Assembly (NCBI GenBank): GCA_910576545.1
Contig: CAJTKM010000014.1
Coordinates: forward strand, 1-64,000
Length of the DNA: 64,000 nt
Source of the DNA: Lachnospiraceae bacterium
GTDB taxonomy: Bacteria > Bacillota > Clostridia > Lachnospirales > Anaerotignaceae
Direction of reading: 5' to 3'
The translations under genes and the position numbers were made by a program. Positions 61,001 through 64,000 of this stretch are shown here, piece after piece. Under the pieces are notes generated by a model, which was not told the DNA's origin, did no database searches, and saw nothing but the letters and a program-made list of their open reading frames with translations. Position 1 is the first letter of the stretch. Each line of letters begins with the position of its first letter.

Positions 61001-61192
61001 CATTTTTTTCTGGATATCCTCCCCTTCAAAGCACGCAAAAATCACATCCGCCTTTGCGGCAAACTCCGAGGACGGCTGTTCGCTTTCTGTGAAGGTATGG
61101 GTAAAATTTTTCATCGGCAGCATTTCTTTTATGATTTCAAAAACTTTGCAATGGCGGCCAACGAAATAAAATTGTAAATGACAGTGGTACAT
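58037..61192 (-). CDS. Hybrid sensor histidine kinase (PAS, HisKA, HATPase, two receivers)
   Basis: The 1051-residue cytoplasmic protein has an N-terminal pseudo-receiver-like part (1-105), PAS domains at about 115-235 (SVPNLIWFKDKDG) and 245-370 (TMDCGVMCHSLDG), a third PAS-like region to about 510, HisKA with the phospho-His in NMSHDIRTPMNAI near 549, the ATPase (NSIKYTGAGG; DTGIGMS; GTGLGMAI), and receivers with Asp near 841 (YLIDWLMPDM) and 980 (LVLMDVQMPEMDGYEA). No membrane helix is seen. GGAGGG precedes ATG 61192. No output regulator is adjacent, so it probably signals through a phosphorelay. Confidence 0.93.
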   Translation of the reverse strand: MYHCHLQFYFVGRHCKVFEIIKEMLPMKNFTHTFTESEQPSSEFAAKADVIFACFEGEDIQKKMSTLTKVKRENSELILLADKEQTAVLTEFLDRVRDIWTMPFSEEEVRFRFLRWQEACKREKDAWQTSHYLEATINSVPNLIWFKDKDGIHEKVNDSFCKTVHKTKRQVEGRGHAYIWDVEHDDPACIESEREVMRRMETCIAEEIVQTKEGTMLLTTYKSPLYDLDGSVMGTVGVGIDITRERAYEEEIIQQNRTLETIFTTMDCGVMCHSLDGSRVLSINRAALSILGYDTVEEMISAGFNMIAPSVLDEDRIKLRECIETLETVGDNVSVSYRVKHKDGSVLYVMGNVKLVEENGEMFYQRFLLDCTAQKLKEQQERSEIEQRQMELIHALGTDYNLICHFDLDTGIGTPLRNPDALDGAFENAFTGELLYEECMEDYIQRLVYVDDREALTEACAPERLVIELTNKNTYYTNYRAFIDGEIRYYQIKMVRAGSWDSRRGIVLGFRNVDGETRREMEKTALLEDALFQANRANKAKSVFLSNMSHDIRTPMNAIVGFTTLAITHIDRKDQVLEYLKKILTSGNHLVSLINDVLDMSRIESGRMHLEESLCSLPDILHGLRSIVQADIHTKQLDLYIDAVDVLDEEIYCDKLRLNQVLLNLLGNSIKYTGAGGIVSMRITQKSGAPQGYANYEFRIKDTGIGMSEQFVTHIFEPFERERNSTISGIQGTGLGMAITKNIVDMMHGSIEVKSEQGVGTEFIVNLTLRLSVEPKAVQEIPRLKGCRALVVDDDFNTCDSVSYMLQQLGLRAEWTLSGREAVLRTRQAVMRDDTYSVYLIDWLMPDMNGIEVARRIRKEMGDDVPIIVLTAYDWSDIEEEAREAGVTAFCSKPLFFSELRSCLYSVVNPEIAGVKEETEMLTSIHTGRILLAEDNVLNQEIASAILGEAGFSIDIAENGKIAVEMLKRSEPGYYQLVLMDVQMPEMDGYEATRNIRALENAELASIPILAMTANAFEEDRQEALRCGMNGHIAKPINIEKLLETLNAILR

Positions 61193-61423
61193 AACTGTTC
61201 CCTCCGTGCGTTCTGCAAAGATTATGTCGCATCATTTCTCGATCTGCGGGAATTTCCTCCCTTCTTCCCTCCATCCGGAATGAAAACAAAAAATACATTC
61301 CAGCCGCGTTTTCTCTGTCCCGCCGGGGAAGACATTCCATAAGCATTAGTGATTTTATTTTAAGCGATTATGAGGTGTTTTGTCAATGTTTGGATTCCTT
61401 TTTCATATACCAAAATACCGGCC

Positions 61424-61478
61424 GAAAAAGAAAACTGTCCGCAAAGTCAGATAAAACTTCATCTCACTTTACGGACAG
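61424..61478 (-). terminator. Terminator after the small membrane protein gene
   Basis: CTGTCCGCAAAGT (61435-61447) pairs with ACTTTACGGACAG (61466-61478) with one mismatch. On the minus strand the stem is followed by a long T-rich run. Confidence 0.8.
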
Positions 61479-61482
61479 TCCC

Positions 61483-61689
61483 TTATGCGTTCATTGCAAG
61501 CCTAAGCAGCGTCCCAATACCGATTGCGCATAGCCCGAACCCGCCGACCAGCAGGCGGCTGACGAGCCTTCCATGCTTAAAATCCACAATATACCGGATA
61601 TGGGAAAGCCGCCAGTCCAACAGAGCGGCAAGCAGCAAAATGCCTCCACCGCTCCAGCAGAACAGGCAGAACATGAAAACCTTTTCCAT
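61483..61689 (-). CDS. Small membrane protein (68 residues)
   Basis: MEKVFMFCLFCWSGGGILLL and VGGFGLCAIGIGTLLRLA are two hydrophobic segments separated by a basic loop (DWRLSHIRYIVDFKHGR). ATG 61689 follows GGGAGGG with good spacing. It starts 19 bases after the HAD gene and ends at a terminator, so it is the last gene of the ATPase-HAD unit. Function unknown. Confidence 0.6.
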   Translation of the reverse strand: MEKVFMFCLFCWSGGGILLLAALLDWRLSHIRYIVDFKHGRLVSRLLVGGFGLCAIGIGTLLRLAMNA

Positions 61690-61708
61690 AGCCCTCCCAA
61701 TGACAGAC

Positions 61709-62482
61709 CTAATTACAGGGCTGCCCACGCTTTATTTCTTCCAGTATATTCTCAAGCAGCACGTCTGAAAACAGTTTTTCGTCCGGAATCCCCCGCACAT
61801 GCTCCGGAAGGGCTGTCCCTGCCTCGTCTTTCAGCGTCTGCGGCGCAAAGGCGGTATCTGCTTCCCGCAGCATCGGCACATCGAACAGACTGTCCCCTGC
61901 CGCAAAGGCAAATACCCCATGAAATCGTTCTTTCAGCCGCCGCAGTGCCGTTCCCTTATGCAGACCTTTCGGCAGAACGTACAGTTTTTCGCCGTTCGTC
62001 AAAATATCTACCCGCGTCAAATCCAATGCATGCGCCAGCCCTGCTATGCTCCGCTCCGAATTCCCGCTTTTCGTAAACAGAAATAAGTCGCGAATATTCC
62101 GTACCTCAAAAGACACATCTGAGTCATGTTCCAATATCCGCGCAGCAAGCAGTAGTTCCCCCGCCGCCTCCCGCACCAGCCGCAGGGATTCATGATACCA
62201 GGCCTGCTCCAGTTCTCCGTCCACAAGCAGGACGCCTCCGTTGCAGACCAGGGCAAATTCCGGTTCACCCAGAGAAATTCGTCGATACTGCTCTTCTGTC
62301 CGCGTTGTCAGCGGCACAAAGCAGGTCTTTCGGCGTACCTTCTGCAAAAGCTCCAGAGAATATTCGCTCATAAACGAAATTTCCCTGCCCTCATAAATTT
62401 CTACACAGCGTTTCTCTTTGCCGATATCCCGTTTATAGGAATAAATCAGCGTGTTATCTAAATCCGAACAAAACAGCTTCAT
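61709..62482 (-). CDS. HAD-family phosphatase (Cof / sucrose-phosphatase-like)
   Basis: The 257-residue protein starts with FCSDLDNTLIYS (Asp6 and Asp8), has VPLTTRTEEQYRRI as motif II, Lys in LHKGTALRRLKE and AAGDSLFDVPML as motif III with a C2-type cap. It resembles sucrose- or mannosylglycerate-phosphatase type HADs. It follows the P-type ATPase gene by 8 bases. Substrate unknown. Confidence 0.8.
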   Translation of the reverse strand: MKLFCSDLDNTLIYSYKRDIGKEKRCVEIYEGREISFMSEYSLELLQKVRRKTCFVPLTTRTEEQYRRISLGEPEFALVCNGGVLLVDGELEQAWYHESLRLVREAAGELLLAARILEHDSDVSFEVRNIRDLFLFTKSGNSERSIAGLAHALDLTRVDILTNGEKLYVLPKGLHKGTALRRLKERFHGVFAFAAGDSLFDVPMLREADTAFAPQTLKDEAGTALPEHVRGIPDEKLFSDVLLENILEEIKRGQPCN

Positions 62483-62490
62483 AAACGCTC

Positions 62491-64000
62491 TCAGCTTTCT
62501 TTTGTCCGCATGATGCTTTTGCGCAGAAGGTCCACAGGAATCATCGTCAGCGCAAGCAGAGCCGCAACAATCCAGCCTTTTATGCCAAACGGCACACAGC
62601 TGAAAATATCACCGATAAAATGCAGGGCAGGCACAGGCAGCAGCCCAACGTTTACAATAACCGCCTGTACTGCAATAATCGCAATAAACACCTTCATAAA
62701 GCCTGTATTCTGGTTAAGTCCTTTGAATATGGCAAATCCATCATCGCGGACATTAAAGCCATTGCAGAGCGCACTAAGAATGAACAGTACGAAATACGCC
62801 GTTTTCCATTGTGCGTCTGTTTCAAAAAGGCTGCCGAAGAATGGCAGTTTCAGAAATGCAAAGCTGATTACTGTCAGCCAGATGCCCATAATAACAATCT
62901 GCGTCATCATTTTCCTGCTTACAATGCTTTCATCTCTTCGTCTCGGTTTCTCCTGCATATACTGCTCAATCGCCGGTTCATTCCCCAGCATGATTGCGCC
63001 CAAACCGTCCATTACCAAATTGACAAACAGCAGATGCGTTACCTTCAACGGCTCCTCAATGCCGAAGAATGGCGCGATTGCGCTGACAACAACAGCCGCT
63101 ACGTTGATTACAAGCTGGAACTTGCAGAATTTCAAAATATTATGATAAATGGTACGTCCGTACCAAATTGCGTCTTTGATTGACTTAAAGTTATCGTCCA
63201 GAATAACGATTTTTCCGGCTTCTCTTGCCGCCTCTGTTCCGCTGCCCATGGCAAAGCCCACATCGGCGCGTTTCAGCGCGGGAGAATCGTTTACGCCGTC
63301 GCCTGTCATGCCGACTACCAGATTCATCTCCTGACAGAGCCGCACCATTCTGGATTTATCCGTGGGCAGTGCGCGTGCAATCACACGAATCTGCGGCAAT
63401 ATCGCCTTAACCTCCTCATCGGACATCTCATTCAGTTGTGCCGAGGAAATTGCTCTTTCCGCGTCATTGCGCAGAAGCCCTGCATCCTTCGCGATAGCAA
63501 CAGCTGTTTCCAGCCTGTCTCCCGTAATCATAACGACCTGAATTCCGGCATTCTGCACCTCCGCGATTGCTTCCCGCGCCTCAGGACGCACATCATCACG
63601 GATTGCCGCAAGACCGATGATAGTAATATCATCATTGATAACGTTTTCCGTCATCGCTTTTTCGGAATAGCCGAACGCAAGCACACGCATCGCGCGGGAT
63701 GCAAGTTCCTCAATCCTCTCGTTCAAAGCCGCAAGGTTCATTTCGCGGATCTCTCCGTCCGCGTCCAGATAATGCCCCGCAGAACCAAGCAGACGTTCCG
63801 GCGCACCCTTGTAAAATGTTTTGCCAATGCTTTCAATCCGCGCCTGACTGAATTTATTCGTGGAATTAAAGCCCTGAGCAGCCGTAACCTCGCGCGCCTT
63901 ATCCGCCTGCAGGGAAGCCCATGTTTCCTCCCCGATGAATTTCATCAGGGCCTGGTCTGTCGCGTTGCCGCCAATGACTTTATGGGAGGAGTCGAACATG
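62491..64000 (-). CDS. P-type cation-transporting ATPase, C-terminal part (partial; probably Ca2+)
   Basis: About 503 residues are visible; the gene continues beyond the window end, so the start and the phosphorylation DKTGT motif are missing. Present are the nucleotide-binding part (KGAPERLLGSAG), VVMITGDRLETAVAIAKDAG, the hinge MTGDGVNDSPALKRADVGFAMG, and the C-terminal membrane helices (FQLVINVAAVVVSAIAPFFG; NLVMDGLGAIMLG). The type fits PMCA/SERCA-like bacterial calcium pumps. It heads the visible unit with a HAD phosphatase and a small membrane protein downstream. Confidence 0.9.
   Translation of the reverse strand, partial: MFDSSHKVIGGNATDQALMKFIGEETWASLQADKAREVTAAQGFNSTNKFSQARIESIGKTFYKGAPERLLGSAGHYLDADGEIREMNLAALNERIEELASRAMRVLAFGYSEKAMTENVINDDITIIGLAAIRDDVRPEAREAIAEVQNAGIQVVMITGDRLETAVAIAKDAGLLRNDAERAISSAQLNEMSDEEVKAILPQIRVIARALPTDKSRMVRLCQEMNLVVGMTGDGVNDSPALKRADVGFAMGSGTEAAREAGKIVILDDNFKSIKDAIWYGRTIYHNILKFCKFQLVINVAAVVVSAIAPFFGIEEPLKVTHLLFVNLVMDGLGAIMLGNEPAIEQYMQEKPRRRDESIVSRKMMTQIVIMGIWLTVISFAFLKLPFFGSLFETDAQWKTAYFVLFILSALCNGFNVRDDGFAIFKGLNQNTGFMKVFIAIIAVQAVIVNVGLLPVPALHFIGDIFSCVPFGIKGWIVAALLALTMIPVDLLRKSIMRTKES

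Overview
The window looks like chromosome from a spore-forming, anaerobic gut-type member of the Clostridia, probably Lachnospirales or a relative. The evidence is spo0A, spoIVB, spoIIM and a SpoVK-type ATPase, a group-B [FeFe]-hydrogenase, a Re-type citrate synthase, ECF vitamin-transporter genes, and a secreted dockerin/M60 protease of the mucin-degrading kind. No rRNA, tRNA or CRISPR array was seen.

Layout. 1-2300 is the end of an integrative element: an IS21-like terminus has cut a small DUF4406-like gene, followed by a ParB-family gene with a long repetitive linker. 2400-7250 holds a MATE transporter, two poorly known small genes, a DJ-1 protein, 5-formyl-THF cyclo-ligase and an RpiR regulator. 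7318-12165 is one gene for a 1615-residue multidomain protein (HD, helical repeats, NadD-like nucleotidyltransferase, PRTase-like end). 12541-17191 is the oxidative citrate branch: Re-citrate synthase, aconitase and isocitrate dehydrogenase. 17518-24782 carries a HAD phosphatase, xerD, glycerate kinase, a dipeptidase, an aminotransferase, a Nudix hydrolase and spoIIM. 24850-30826 contains a GC-rich mobilizable island: mobC, a BlaI/M56 pair, a sigma-like gene and a large serine recombinase, but no relaxase. It is full of palindromes and hairpins. 30827-43780 has an ECF S component, the hydrogenase, a broken MATE gene and a broken XRE-cupin gene, an M29 peptidase, a nicotinamidase, ecfA1-ecfA2-ecfT, and carD-ruvA-ruvB with two extra genes. 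44086-50516 encodes two exported surface proteins (SLH; dockerin-FN3-M60). 50785-56818 holds a DUF305 protein, spoIVB, spo0A, a SpoVK-like ATPase and an orphan serine recombinase. 56956-64000 has a DtdA-like deacylase, a hybrid histidine kinase, a small membrane protein, a HAD phosphatase and a P-type ATPase cut by the window end.

Main novel signals. (1) A three-copy, roughly 160-bp MITE-like family has 16-bp inverted ends and is flanked each time by TAA direct repeats; two copies share the TAA stop codon of the preceding gene. (2) The 1615-aa multidomain protein. (3) A 145-nt nested palindrome and four copies of a 17-bp palindrome in the island, plus a perfect 13-bp stem that buries the sigma gene's ribosome binding site. 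(4) A 243-bp hairpin-rich repeat unit after ecfT. (5) A structured leader on the hydrogenase gene. Functional calls come from reading motifs, without database searches.
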